DNA of 22,311 bases from FEN-727 sp036508635 (lineage in GTDB: Bacteria > Actinomycetota > Geothermincolia > Fen-727 > Anoxymicrobiaceae), in the NCBI GenBank assembly GCA_036508635.1, contig DATCGY010000294.1, forward strand, positions 1 to 22,311. Direction: 5' to 3'. A program made the position numbers and the translations under genes. Each line of letters opens with the position of its first letter. The first letter of the stretch is position 1. Positions 1 to 7,090 of the stretch are shown here, one piece after another. The notes below the pieces were generated by a model that had not been told where the DNA came from, searched no databases, and saw nothing but the letters and a program-made list of their open reading frames with translations.

Positions 1-62
1 CCGCCAGTCTCGAGCGCGGCTTTCGCGGCCTCGACCGCGAGTTCCGTATCCAGGACCGTCAA
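1..62 (-). CDS. 5' end of an unidentified leftward gene (partial)
   Basis: Reading leftward from a TTG at 62-60 gives an open frame to the window edge that begins MTVLDTELAVEAAKAALETG. A GGAGG ribosome-binding site lies nine bases upstream of the TTG, and the third codon positions are GC-rich like those of the neighbouring genes. Only about 20 residues are visible, an amphipathic Ala/Glu-rich helix, so no family can be named. The gene would be divergent from the Fe-S protein gene at 349. The call rests on the ribosome-binding site and the open frame only. Confidence 0.45.
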   Translation of the reverse strand, partial: MTVLDTELAVEAAKAALETG

Positions 63-348
63 GGTATGAGACCTCCGAATCGATGAATGTTTAAAATACG
101 TGTCTGCCCCGATAATTGAGGCTAATACAAGACGCTTCTTCACGCAACCAATTTTTTCCATAAATGTCGTAAACGTCTACGCCAGGAAGTTAATCGAATG
201 ACCTGACCGGCCTCGCGTGGTGGTATCATCTACTGTTGTCTGGCGGGCTGCGCTTGAGGGAGGCTTCCGGCCCTCTCCAAACCCGCAAAGCGCGGCGCGA
301 TGCCGACCCGCAATAGTTGTGACCGCAGCACGAAAGGTCAGGTTGATC
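63..348. other. Divergent intergenic region, no gene seen
   Basis: This AT-richer stretch lies between the leftward partial gene and the Fe-S protein gene. The frame of the downstream gene stays open back to about 217, but the extension has no ribosome-binding site and its composition is not protein-like, so I treat it as non-coding. Promoters for both flanking genes should lie here, but I see no convincing -35/-10 pair. Confidence 0.4.
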
Positions 349-1233
349 ATGAGGGTGATAAGAAAGAGACACCTTGTCCGAACACTTCTGACGCTCTTTT
401 CCATACCCGTTATGGTGGCAAGAACGTTGCCCGCTCACGTGGGCCACGGCCAGCCGGAGTTGCATCAGCATCTCCCGCGCTTCATGTTGAGGCTCATGTC
501 CCGTTACGAACACCTGATAATGCGATCGATCGACTTTCTTGCGACACGCGACTGGATCTACAGGTACGACCCGCTCAGGCGCTTCGTCGAGAAGACCGCC
601 GACCTCATAATGAGCACTATCAACGGCGAGGTCCTGACGGCCGCCGAGGCGAAAGAAATGATCGACTCGATAATCGAAGGCGGCTACACTGTCGCGGTCG
701 GTACGTGCCCGTGCAGACGCGCGCGAAACGAGCTGTCCGACGAAGTGCCGAACAACACCGATATGGTTTTCGGTAGATGGGCCGAGGGGTACATGGAGAA
801 CTACCCGGGCCTTTACCGCGAGGTGACCCGCGAAGAAGCCCGCGAGCTTATCGATGACTTCGACCGTCTGGGTTTCCTCCACCAGGTGTACGGCTTCCTG
901 AAGAAAGAGGGCGTGGCCTTCGTGGTCTGCAATTGCGACCCGGAGGTCTGCATTCCGCTGAACGCGCAGAAACTGCGAGGTTTCCAGTCATTCCGAAAGG
1001 GAAGGGCTCTCGCCCGTGTTGACAGGGAAGCCTGCCTGGGCCTCGCCGAATGCGGAGTTTGCGTTTCAAGGTGTCCGTTCGACGCGAGGCTCTCCAGCGG
1101 ACCGTCAGGTGCGGTCGATACGGACAGGTGCTTCGGTTGTGGGGTCTGCGTCGTCAGCTGCAAGGGCAACGCGACTTCTCTCGAGCGCAAGAAGGGCGCC
1201 CAGCTGGCTTACGCGCGGAAGCTCGTTTCGTAG
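349..1233 (+). CDS. Di-cluster [4Fe-4S] ferredoxin-like protein with extra Cys motifs
   Basis: This 294-residue protein ends in two ferredoxin-type cluster motifs: C229-X5-C-X2-C-X3-CP and C261-X2-C-X2-C-X3-C. Upstream are two further cysteine motifs, CPC at 120-122 and CNCDPEVC at 194-201. Such motifs recur in anaerobe Fe-S proteins that carry a ferredoxin domain at the C-terminus and probably bind additional metal. The N-terminus (about 10-28) is basic and moderately hydrophobic but is not a clear signal peptide. The ATG at 349 is chosen because the in-frame extension upstream has no ribosome-binding site; the site at 349 is itself weak (AGGT). An FAD oxidoreductase gene follows after 22 bases, so the two are probably co-transcribed, with this protein as likely electron carrier or partner. 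Substrate and pathway are unknown. Confidence 0.8.
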   Translation: MRVIRKRHLVRTLLTLFSIPVMVARTLPAHVGHGQPELHQHLPRFMLRLMSRYEHLIMRSIDFLATRDWIYRYDPLRRFVEKTADLIMSTINGEVLTAAEAKEMIDSIIEGGYTVAVGTCPCRRARNELSDEVPNNTDMVFGRWAEGYMENYPGLYREVTREEARELIDDFDRLGFLHQVYGFLKKEGVAFVVCNCDPEVCIPLNAQKLRGFQSFRKGRALARVDREACLGLAECGVCVSRCPFDARLSSGPSGAVDTDRCFGCGVCVVSCKGNATSLERKKGAQLAYARKLVS

Positions 1234-1255
1234 TCTGAACGGCATGGAGGTGGAG

Positions 1256-2851
1256 ATGGCAGGTGAACGTGAGTCCGGTGAGCCTACCCCCGATTTCGGG
1301 GAGAGGTACGACGCCGTGATCGTAGGCGCCGGGATAGGCGGCCTTGCCTGCGGTGCGTTGCTTGCCGCGGAGGGGCTCGACGTGCTCGTGGCGGAGCGTC
1401 ACGACAGGCCGGGCGGCTTCGTCACCGACTACGAGAGAAAAGGTTACCGGTTCCAGGTCCCGCACCTCGTGGGAGGCTGCGGGCCCGGCGGGTACCTTAC
1501 GCGAGTGATGGACCACCTCGGGATAACGATGGAGTTCAAGCGCGTTGACCCGTACGTCCGGTTCGTCTACCCAGAACACGATATCTCGGTTCCGAGCGAC
1601 GCCGAAGAGTTCAAGCAGTTGCTCAAAGAGAACTTCCAGCCCCAGACCGACAACATCAACCACTTCTTCTCGGTGGCGGCCCGCTTGTACAAGGCTATGG
1701 ACGTGCGGATGCTCAGGAAGCCTCGCGGAGCGGCATCCACCCTCAAAGCCGCCACATACCCGCTCGTGTATCCGCGGATGGTATCCCTCGCGGCACGAGG
1801 CAGGACTCTACAACAGGTGCTCGATTCGTACTTCACGGAAGACCGTATGAAAGCGGTGCTGGCAACCATGTGGCCGTTTCTGGGCGCTCCGCCGTGGGAG
1901 GTCTCGGCGCTCTCCATGATAGGGATGATGAAGAGCTTCAGCGAGGGAGCGTACATCCCTTCAGGAGGATACGGCGCCCTTGCGGATGCGTTCGCCAAAG
2001 CGTTCACTGACAGGGGCGGCAAGCTTCTCCTCGGTCACGAGGCAACGGCGATCAACGCCGAAGGCGGAGTTGTCTGTGGTGTCGAGCTGCAGCCGCGCAC
2101 AAAGATAGAGACATCGGTCGTGGTGAGCGACGCGGATTCGCGCCGAACTTTCCTGAGCCTGGCTGACAGGCAGAGATTGCCGCACGCTTTTCTGGGGCGG
2201 GTGGAAGAAGGACCTGTGTCCATTTCCGGGTTCACCATCCACCTCGGCATGGCTAAGACGATAGAAGACCCCGGTTTCGCGAACGGTCCCGTCCTGGTCC
2301 AGCCTTCCTACGACCACCGTTCGATGTATGAGGCCGTGCGGGCCGCCGGGGATTATCCCGACCCGGAGCGCATTAGCTGGGGCGTGACGGTGCACTCCGC
2401 GATGGATCCGACGCTCGCGCCCGAAGGCAAATCGTGCCTGGACATCGTGGTACCCGGAGTCCCTTACGGTTTCATGGAACGCTGGGGGATCGAAGGCGGT
2501 GTAAGGGGCGACAGATATCGCGCAATCAAGGAGAAGTACGCCGAGGCTGTCGTCGAGGCGGTGTCCGGGAGGTTCCCGGACCTGATAGGAAATGTCGAGG
2601 CGTACGACATCTCGACGCCCGTGACATTCGAACGCTACACCATGGCCACCGATGGTTGCTGGTACGACACCGCGCCGGTCCCGGCATGGACGCTCGCCAG
2701 AAGGCCGGGCCCCCGGACCCCCATGCGAGGCCTGTTCGTTACGGGCTCGAAATCGGTCTTTGGCGGAGGCATCTACGCTTCGGTGGTCTCGGGGCTCCTG
2801 GCGGCGGATTCAGTGCTGAAGGGCGGGTTGGGCGACCTGTTCAACGATTGA
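1256..2851 (+). CDS. FAD-dependent oxidoreductase, phytoene desaturase/carotenoid isomerase-like
   Basis: The 531-residue protein opens with a dinucleotide-binding fold, VIVGAGIGGL at about 21-30, followed by an acidic strand end and a RPGG loop, as in the COG1233 amine-oxidase-like desaturases and isomerases. The C-terminal segment GLFVTGSKSVFGGG followed by a helix matches the second FAD-contacting motif of that superfamily. Start: GGAGG at 1247-1251 is correctly spaced for ATG 1256; the in-frame ATG at 1244 precedes that site. The gene lies 22 bases after a di-cluster Fe-S protein gene, which suggests that electrons pass between a ferredoxin-like domain and the flavin. No carotenoid synthase genes are near, so a carotenoid substrate is not supported. 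Related proteins act on other polyunsaturated or redox substrates. Confidence 0.85.
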   Translation: MAGERESGEPTPDFGERYDAVIVGAGIGGLACGALLAAEGLDVLVAERHDRPGGFVTDYERKGYRFQVPHLVGGCGPGGYLTRVMDHLGITMEFKRVDPYVRFVYPEHDISVPSDAEEFKQLLKENFQPQTDNINHFFSVAARLYKAMDVRMLRKPRGAASTLKAATYPLVYPRMVSLAARGRTLQQVLDSYFTEDRMKAVLATMWPFLGAPPWEVSALSMIGMMKSFSEGAYIPSGGYGALADAFAKAFTDRGGKLLLGHEATAINAEGGVVCGVELQPRTKIETSVVVSDADSRRTFLSLADRQRLPHAFLGRVEEGPVSISGFTIHLGMAKTIEDPGFANGPVLVQPSYDHRSMYEAVRAAGDYPDPERISWGVTVHSAMDPTLAPEGKSCLDIVVPGVPYGFMERWGIEGGVRGDRYRAIKEKYAEAVVEAVSGRFPDLIGNVEAYDISTPVTFERYTMATDGCWYDTAPVPAWTLARRPGPRTPMRGLFVTGSKSVFGGGIYASVVSGLLAADSVLKGGLGDLFND

Positions 2852-2872
2852 TGGCGCGAACGCCCGGGTGGG

Positions 2873-3472
2873 TCAACTATCGCCGGCCGTCGGCCTGGGA
2901 TCGATCTTCGGGCGTGACGGCCTTATCATCTGCGGGACGAGCTTCGGCCGCCTCTTCTCCGCCGTTTCACCGATGCCCAGAAGGAACACGAGAGCCAGGG
3001 CGACCGCACCGGGGATAGCGACACACGAGAAGTATCCCCTCGATGTCGAGATAAGCGCTATGAACGAGCCAAAACGCGGGACGTGCAGCCCCACGGCGCC
3101 CACTACCTCTCCCGTCGATACTCTCCAGCCGTCGTTTACGGGATTGTTGTCACCCTTGGTCGTGAAGAGGACCGCCCGACCCGACGGTTCGACCGCGACG
3201 ACCCGGTGGATTATCATCTCGTCTTTCTGCTCGGGGGCGCGGAAGATTATGACCTGGCCGACCCTGACGTTGTTCGGCTCGATGTCCTTGACCATCACGG
3301 CGTCGCCCTTGCTGATCTGAGGTGACATCGAGTTGCCCGCCACGACGTGAAATGGCTCGAATATCCTCTGAGCGATCATCAGGAACGAGATTGACATCGC
3401 CAGTGCGACGAGGATGACGGAAAAGAAACGGGTCGCGCTGGCTATGAGACTGAGAACCGACCTGCGTGACAT
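2873..3472 (-). CDS. Signal peptidase I, ER/SipW type (Ser-His)
   Basis: This 199-residue membrane protease would cut signal peptides from exported proteins outside the membrane. Hydrophobic helices at about 14-36 and 148-168 flank the catalytic domain. The nucleophile is Ser48 in GNSMSP. The general-base position holds His89 in IIHRVV instead of the Lys of ordinary bacterial enzymes. The KGDNNPVND box (about 107-114) supplies the conserved aspartates. Ser/His enzymes are the ER, archaeal and SipW type (family S26B), found in some Firmicutes and Actinobacteria. Start: the ATG at 3472 has an ideal upstream GGAGG; the longer frame to 3532 is not supported. The gene is divergent from the trp operon and convergent with the FAD oxidoreductase, 21 bases apart. 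No obvious SipW substrate (TasA-like) gene is present. Confidence 0.88.
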   Translation of the reverse strand: MSRRSVLSLIASATRFFSVILVALAMSISFLMIAQRIFEPFHVVAGNSMSPQISKGDAVMVKDIEPNNVRVGQVIIFRAPEQKDEMIIHRVVAVEPSGRAVLFTTKGDNNPVNDGWRVSTGEVVGAVGLHVPRFGSFIALISTSRGYFSCVAIPGAVALALVFLLGIGETAEKRRPKLVPQMIRPSRPKIDPRPTAGDS

Positions 3473-3593
3473 ATTTCCTCCTGGATGAGGTATCGACCGA
3501 CCTTCGCGCCAGGTTAACAAAAGTAAGACCAATGGGCCATAAGATTCATACCTCTGGCCTACTGGTCATCCAAGTATGCGAAAGCTTCAATTC

Positions 3594-3622
3594 TTGACAG
3601 GTTGGACGAGCCCTTCTACAAT
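3594..3622 (+). promoter_or_regulatory. trp operon promoter, near-consensus sigma-70 type
   Basis: TTGACA at 3594-3599 and TACAAT at 3617-3622 are separated by exactly 17 bases. The expected transcription start, six to eight bases after the -10 box, falls at or next to A3629, the first base of the leader peptide ATG. No trp repressor-like palindrome was recognised over the promoter, in keeping with control by attenuation. Confidence 0.85.
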
Positions 3623-3628
3623 GACCGC

Positions 3629-3682
3629 ATGTTGAAAATAAAAGGCACGAACAACTTTAACTTCTGGTGGGTCCCCGTATAG
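3629..3682 (+). CDS. trpL: trp leader peptide with tandem Trp codons
   Basis: A 17-codon frame encodes MLKIKGTNNFNFWWVPV and stops at TAG 3680-3682. Two adjacent TGG codons (3665-3670) lie near the end, as in classical trp attenuator peptides that sense charged tRNA-Trp through ribosome stalling. It lies between a strong promoter and tandem terminators that precede trpE. There is no ribosome-binding site: the predicted transcription start coincides with the ATG, so the message is probably leaderless, as described for trpL of Sinorhizobium meliloti. The stop codon abuts a segment able to disrupt the first terminator. It is too short for routine gene calling. Confidence 0.88.
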   Translation: MLKIKGTNNFNFWWVPV

Positions 3683-3735
3683 AGGGTCTCACGAGTGTGC
3701 CTGAGTAAATAGAGAGCAGGTCAGCCGTGACCCTC
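3682..3735 (+). promoter_or_regulatory. trpL: Candidate trp antiterminator pairing
   Basis: GAGGGTC (3682-3688), starting at the last base of the trpL stop codon, is perfectly complementary to GACCCTC (3729-3735), which contains half of the 5' arm of the first terminator. A second competing hairpin is GGTCA (3719-3723) with TGACC (3728-3732). A ribosome stalled at the Trp codons would leave 3682-3688 free and so favour antitermination. A ribosome at the stop codon would cover it and allow termination. The pairings are visible; the switching model is inference. Confidence 0.55.
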
Positions 3736-3754
3736 AAAGAGGTCGCGGTTTTTT
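3725..3754 (+). terminator. trp attenuator, first intrinsic terminator
   Basis: CCGTGACC (3725-3732) pairs with GGTCGCGG (3741-3748), one G-U pair included, around an eight-base loop and is followed by six T. Its 5' arm is shared with the alternative pairings just upstream, which is what makes it an attenuator and not a plain terminator. Confidence 0.82.
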
Positions 3755-3757
3755 CGT

Positions 3758-3785
3758 AGCCGTGACCCGAGGTCGCGGCTTTTTT
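3758..3785 (+). terminator. trp attenuator, second intrinsic terminator
   Basis: A ten-base-pair stem (3758-3767 with 3771-3780, one G-U pair) closes a three-base CGA loop and runs into T5. AGCCGTGACC and GGTCGCGG are repeated from the first terminator, so the two are a tandem duplication 35 bases apart. The 3' arm of the first (3741-3748) can also pair with the 5' arm of the second, which would disable both at once. The trpE ribosome-binding site follows six bases later. Confidence 0.85.
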
Positions 3786-3802
3786 AGTCTGGAGGACGGA
3801 AT

Positions 3803-5455
3803 ATGCCCCAAGATCATGCAGGAAATCTCGCAACGCGCGTCTCGCCGTCGCCCGAAGAGTTCCTGGAGCTGAGGGACCGGTTCGGTGCGGTCATGGTCAC
3901 CGCGGAGATCTCGAGTGACGTCCATACACCGGTCTCCGCTTTCATGAAGCTTGACAGGGGCGGGCAGGGCTTTCTCCTGGAGAGCGCGGACAGCACGAAG
4001 ATGTGGGGGCGATACTCGTTCCTCGGCATCGGCATGCAGGCTTTGGCGTTCACTCGCGATGGATCGCTGATTGTCAGGGAAGGAGGCGTCGACAGGTTGC
4101 TCGCCGGCGATCCCGTCCGCGCCCTTGTCGACCTGGTCGATGAAGCTCGGGTGCGGGTTCCGGACGATATGCCGTTCGCGGGCGGCGCCGTCGGCTACCT
4201 CGGCTACGACGTCTTCAAGTACTTCGAGAGCGTCCCGGTGTCCGGGCACCCCCTGGCGTTGCCTGAGATGATGTTCATGTTCCCGAGGCGTCTCGTCGCG
4301 TTCGACCACCTGCGGTCGCGCATGAGGCTGAGCGTGCTCGTGTCGGTGCCATGCGGTCGTGAGGCATGCGCCCTGACCCACGCTCGGGCCGTCGCCGAGC
4401 TGGAAGAGATGATGGCGTCACTGAACGTGCCTCTGCACGGCGGGGCCTCCCTCGATCTCGCGCCGGCCGCGGGACCGTGCGCGCCGCAAGATGACCCCTG
4501 GATAGCGGACACGGCCGAAGGCGAAGACTCCAACGAGCGGCCCGGCACGCCCAGGGCCAATATGAGCGCCGAGCAGTTCGAGCTGATGGTATCGCGCGCC
4601 AGGGAGTACATTGCCGCGGGCGACGCGTTCCAGGTGGTCGTCTCGGCAAGGTTCTCAGTTCCCTTCGGAGGCGATCCCCTGCGGATGTATCGTTACCTGC
4701 GGGCCGAGAACCCATCTCCTTACATGTTCTTCATGCGCTTTGGCGGCATGACGCTCGTCGGTTCCTCGCCCGAGCCCATGGTGACCAGGAGGGGCGACCG
4801 CGTGCTGATAAGGCCGATCGCCGGAACGCGAGCAAGGGGGGCGACGGCGGCTGAAGATGCGGAGCTTTCGCGGGAGCTGCTCGCCGACCCCAAGGAGAGA
4901 GCCGAGCACGTCATGCTTGTCGACCTCGCGCGAAATGACCTCGGACGCGTCTGCACCCCCGGCTCGATAAGCGTCACGCGGCTCATGGACGTGGAGAACT
5001 ATTCGCACGTCATGCACATCGTCAGCGAGGTGGAAGGGATGCTGCGCCCGGGACTCGGCAATCACGACCTGCTGCGTGCGACGTTCCCGGCGGGGACGGT
5101 CAGCGGAGCACCCAAGGTCCGCGCGAGCGAGATCATCGAGGAACTGGAGAGCGAGGGAAGGGGACCTTACGCCGGCGCGATCGGATACCTGGGCTACTCG
5201 GGAGACATGGATACATGCATCGCGATAAGGACCGCCGTGGTAGCGGGCGGGCGGGCGCTCGTACAGGCGGGAGCGGGCATAGTGGCGGACTCCGTGCCCA
5301 GTAGCGAGCGTCACGAAGTGCTCAACAAGGCTTCAGCCGTGCTCAGGGCGGTTAACGCCGCCGGGGTCTCTGAAAGGCACCGGTCGACCGGACAGGGATT
5401 CGGCTTGAGCGAAACGCCGGCTTGGGATGTGGAGATGGAAGGAGTGGGTCAATGA
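3803..5455 (+). CDS. trpE: Anthranilate synthase component I
   Basis: TrpE (550 residues) makes anthranilate from chorismate, using ammonia delivered by TrpG. The N-terminal domain has the LLES motif (58-61) that forms the tryptophan feedback site. The C-terminal chorismate-binding domain has the conserved blocks IRPIAGTRARG, ERAEHVMLVDLARNDLGRV, TFPAGTVSGAPKVRA and a GAGIVADSVP ending. A loosely conserved acidic linker of about 50 residues (around 200-250) joins the domains, which makes it slightly longer than many TrpE. ATG 3803 has GGAGGA at 3791-3796. It is the first structural gene after the attenuator, and its stop overlaps the trpG start in ATGA. With LLES present, both feedback inhibition and attenuation probably control this step. 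Confidence 0.97.
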   Translation: MPQDHAGNLATRVSPSPEEFLELRDRFGAVMVTAEISSDVHTPVSAFMKLDRGGQGFLLESADSTKMWGRYSFLGIGMQALAFTRDGSLIVREGGVDRLLAGDPVRALVDLVDEARVRVPDDMPFAGGAVGYLGYDVFKYFESVPVSGHPLALPEMMFMFPRRLVAFDHLRSRMRLSVLVSVPCGREACALTHARAVAELEEMMASLNVPLHGGASLDLAPAAGPCAPQDDPWIADTAEGEDSNERPGTPRANMSAEQFELMVSRAREYIAAGDAFQVVVSARFSVPFGGDPLRMYRYLRAENPSPYMFFMRFGGMTLVGSSPEPMVTRRGDRVLIRPIAGTRARGATAAEDAELSRELLADPKERAEHVMLVDLARNDLGRVCTPGSISVTRLMDVENYSHVMHIVSEVEGMLRPGLGNHDLLRATFPAGTVSGAPKVRASEIIEELESEGRGPYAGAIGYLGYSGDMDTCIAIRTAVVAGGRALVQAGAGIVADSVPSSERHEVLNKASAVLRAVNAAGVSERHRSTGQGFGLSETPAWDVEMEGVGQ

Positions 5456-6030
5456 ACAACAGGGTTCTACTCGTCGACAACTACGATTCGTTCACGTACA
5501 ACCTCGCACAGTATATCCAGGAGCTTGGCTCCGACGTGGCGGTGTTCAGGAACGACGAAGTCGGAGTGGATTCCGTCCGCAGGCTCGCGCCCAGCCACCT
5601 CGTGATCTCTCCAGGGCCTGGCAGGCCGGAGGATGCGGGCGTATCGTGCGAGCTCGTCTCGCGGATGGCGGGGGAGCTACCCATTCTGGGCGTCTGCCTG
5701 GGGCACCAGGTCATCGGCCAGGTCATGGGCGGCAAGGTGGTGCGCGGGCCAGAGCCGGTGCACGGCAAGACCTCCAGCGTCTACCACGACTCGCGAACGA
5801 TATACGAAGGCCTGCCGCACCCGATCGAGGCGACACGGTACCACTCACTGGTGCTGGATGCGGATACAATTCCCGATTGTCTCGAAGTCTCGGCGACGAC
5901 CGGTGACGGCCTCGTCATGAGCGTGAGGCACCGGCAGGCGCCCGTCGAGGGCGTACAGTTCCACCCGGAGTCCATCCTCACGGAGAGCGGGCGGCGGATA
6001 CTGGACAACTTTCTTCGGATGAGGGTTTGA
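5452..6030 (+). CDS. trpG: Anthranilate synthase component II, glutamine amidotransferase
   Basis: TrpG (192 residues) releases ammonia from glutamine for TrpE. It is a class I amidotransferase with the full triad: Cys82 in LGVCLGHQ, His171 and Glu173 in VQFHPES. The N-terminal NYDSFTYNL and SPGPGRPEDAG blocks are typical of TrpG/PabA. It stands alone and is not fused to TrpD as in enteric bacteria. ATG 5452 overlaps the trpE stop by four bases and follows AAGGAG, so the two subunits are probably translationally coupled in near-equal amounts. It could also serve 4-aminobenzoate synthesis, since PabA and TrpG cannot be told apart by sequence alone, but the operon position favours tryptophan. 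Confidence 0.96.
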   Translation: MNNRVLLVDNYDSFTYNLAQYIQELGSDVAVFRNDEVGVDSVRRLAPSHLVISPGPGRPEDAGVSCELVSRMAGELPILGVCLGHQVIGQVMGGKVVRGPEPVHGKTSSVYHDSRTIYEGLPHPIEATRYHSLVLDADTIPDCLEVSATTGDGLVMSVRHRQAPVEGVQFHPESILTESGRRILDNFLRMRV

Positions 6031-6043
6031 GGAGGGGTTTGAA

Positions 6044-7090
6044 TTGCCTGCAAACAGCGTGGCGAAAGCGTTGAGGACTATCACTTCCGGCAGCGAAATG
6101 TCCAGGGCGGAGGCGCGCGTGGCCGTCAGGGCCATGCTCGAGGGCGAAGTGGGCGACTCGCTCATAGCAGGCCTCCTGGTCGCGCTCAAGATGAAGGGGG
6201 AGTCTGCCGGAGAGATAGCGGGTTTCGCCGAGGGGATGAGGGACGTCCAGGTCTCGATCAGCCCTCGCGTCGGACTCCTGGTCGATACGTGCGGGACGGG
6301 GGGTGACCGGACAGGGACTTTCAATATCTCGACGGCCGCGGCGATCATCGCGTCCGCGGCGGGGGTCAGCATAGCAAAGCACGGCAACAGGTCCGTATCG
6401 TCGAGGTGTGGGAGCGCGGACGTCCTCGACGAGCTGGGTGTCGACATAGCGATGGACCCCGAGAAGGTGTGCTCCTGTATCGAGAGCCTCGGCATAGGGT
6501 TCCTCTTCGCGCCGAACTTCCACCCCGCGATGAAGCGGGTGGTCGAGCCAAGGAAGTCCCTCGGCCTGCCGACCATCTTCAACTTGGTGGGCCCGCTCAC
6601 AAACCCCGCGGGAGCCCGGGCGCAGATAATAGGGGTAAACAGGGCGGACCTGGTCGAGACGCTCGGTGAGGTACTCTCGCAGCTTGGCTCCGATCACGTT
6701 TTCGTGCTCCACGGCATGGACGGGATGGATGAGTTCACCCTCACCGCCGAAACGCTCGTGTGTGAGATCCGCGAGGGAAGGAGCGAGACGAAACTGCTTG
6801 CGCCGGAGGACCTCGGATTGGCACGCTTCCGGTCCCCCGAGTTCCTTGGCGGTGACGCGACGGAGAACGCTTCGATCATCCGCGAGATCCTGTCGGGAGC
6901 GGGAGGGCCCAAGGCGGATATCTGTGTCGCCAATGCCGCATTCGCGATCGTTGTCGCCGGCAGTGCGGCGGACTTGAAAGAGGGCGTCCGGCTCGCTCGC
7001 GACGCCATCGAGACCGGCGCCGCCAAGCGGAAGCTGGCTGCGCTGGTCGAGTTCTCACGCCCCGGAGGTGCCTGCGATGTTCCTCGATGA
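6044..7090 (+). CDS. trpD: Anthranilate phosphoribosyltransferase
   Basis: TrpD (348 residues) joins anthranilate to PRPP. The PRPP and magnesium-binding elements are all present: GTGGD at 84-88, NIST at 94-97, KHGNR at 112-116 and SSRCGSADVLDELG just after. Later blocks FLFAPNFHPAMK and FNLVGPLTNPA fit the family. The length is normal. It starts at TTG 6044 with a strong GAGGAGGGG at about 6029-6036. The 13-base gap after trpG is the only non-overlapping structural-gene junction of the operon. The end overlaps the start of trpC by 14 bases. Confidence 0.96.
   Translation: MPANSVAKALRTITSGSEMSRAEARVAVRAMLEGEVGDSLIAGLLVALKMKGESAGEIAGFAEGMRDVQVSISPRVGLLVDTCGTGGDRTGTFNISTAAAIIASAAGVSIAKHGNRSVSSRCGSADVLDELGVDIAMDPEKVCSCIESLGIGFLFAPNFHPAMKRVVEPRKSLGLPTIFNLVGPLTNPAGARAQIIGVNRADLVETLGEVLSQLGSDHVFVLHGMDGMDEFTLTAETLVCEIREGRSETKLLAPEDLGLARFRSPEFLGGDATENASIIREILSGAGGPKADICVANAAFAIVVAGSAADLKEGVRLARDAIETGAAKRKLAALVEFSRPGGACDVPR

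Noticed and set aside
217..348. N-terminal extension of the Fe-S protein
   Set aside because: No ribosome-binding site, and the residues do not look like a conserved domain or a signal peptide; ATG 349 is simpler.
2853..2864. GGCG-CGAA-CGCC hairpin between the convergent flavoprotein and signal peptidase genes
   Set aside because: A four-base-pair stem without a T tract on either strand is too weak to call a terminator.
3629..3802. T-box riboswitch for trp
   Set aside because: The leader has no T-box core sequence or specifier-loop layout; a Trp-rich leader peptide and competing hairpins explain it better.
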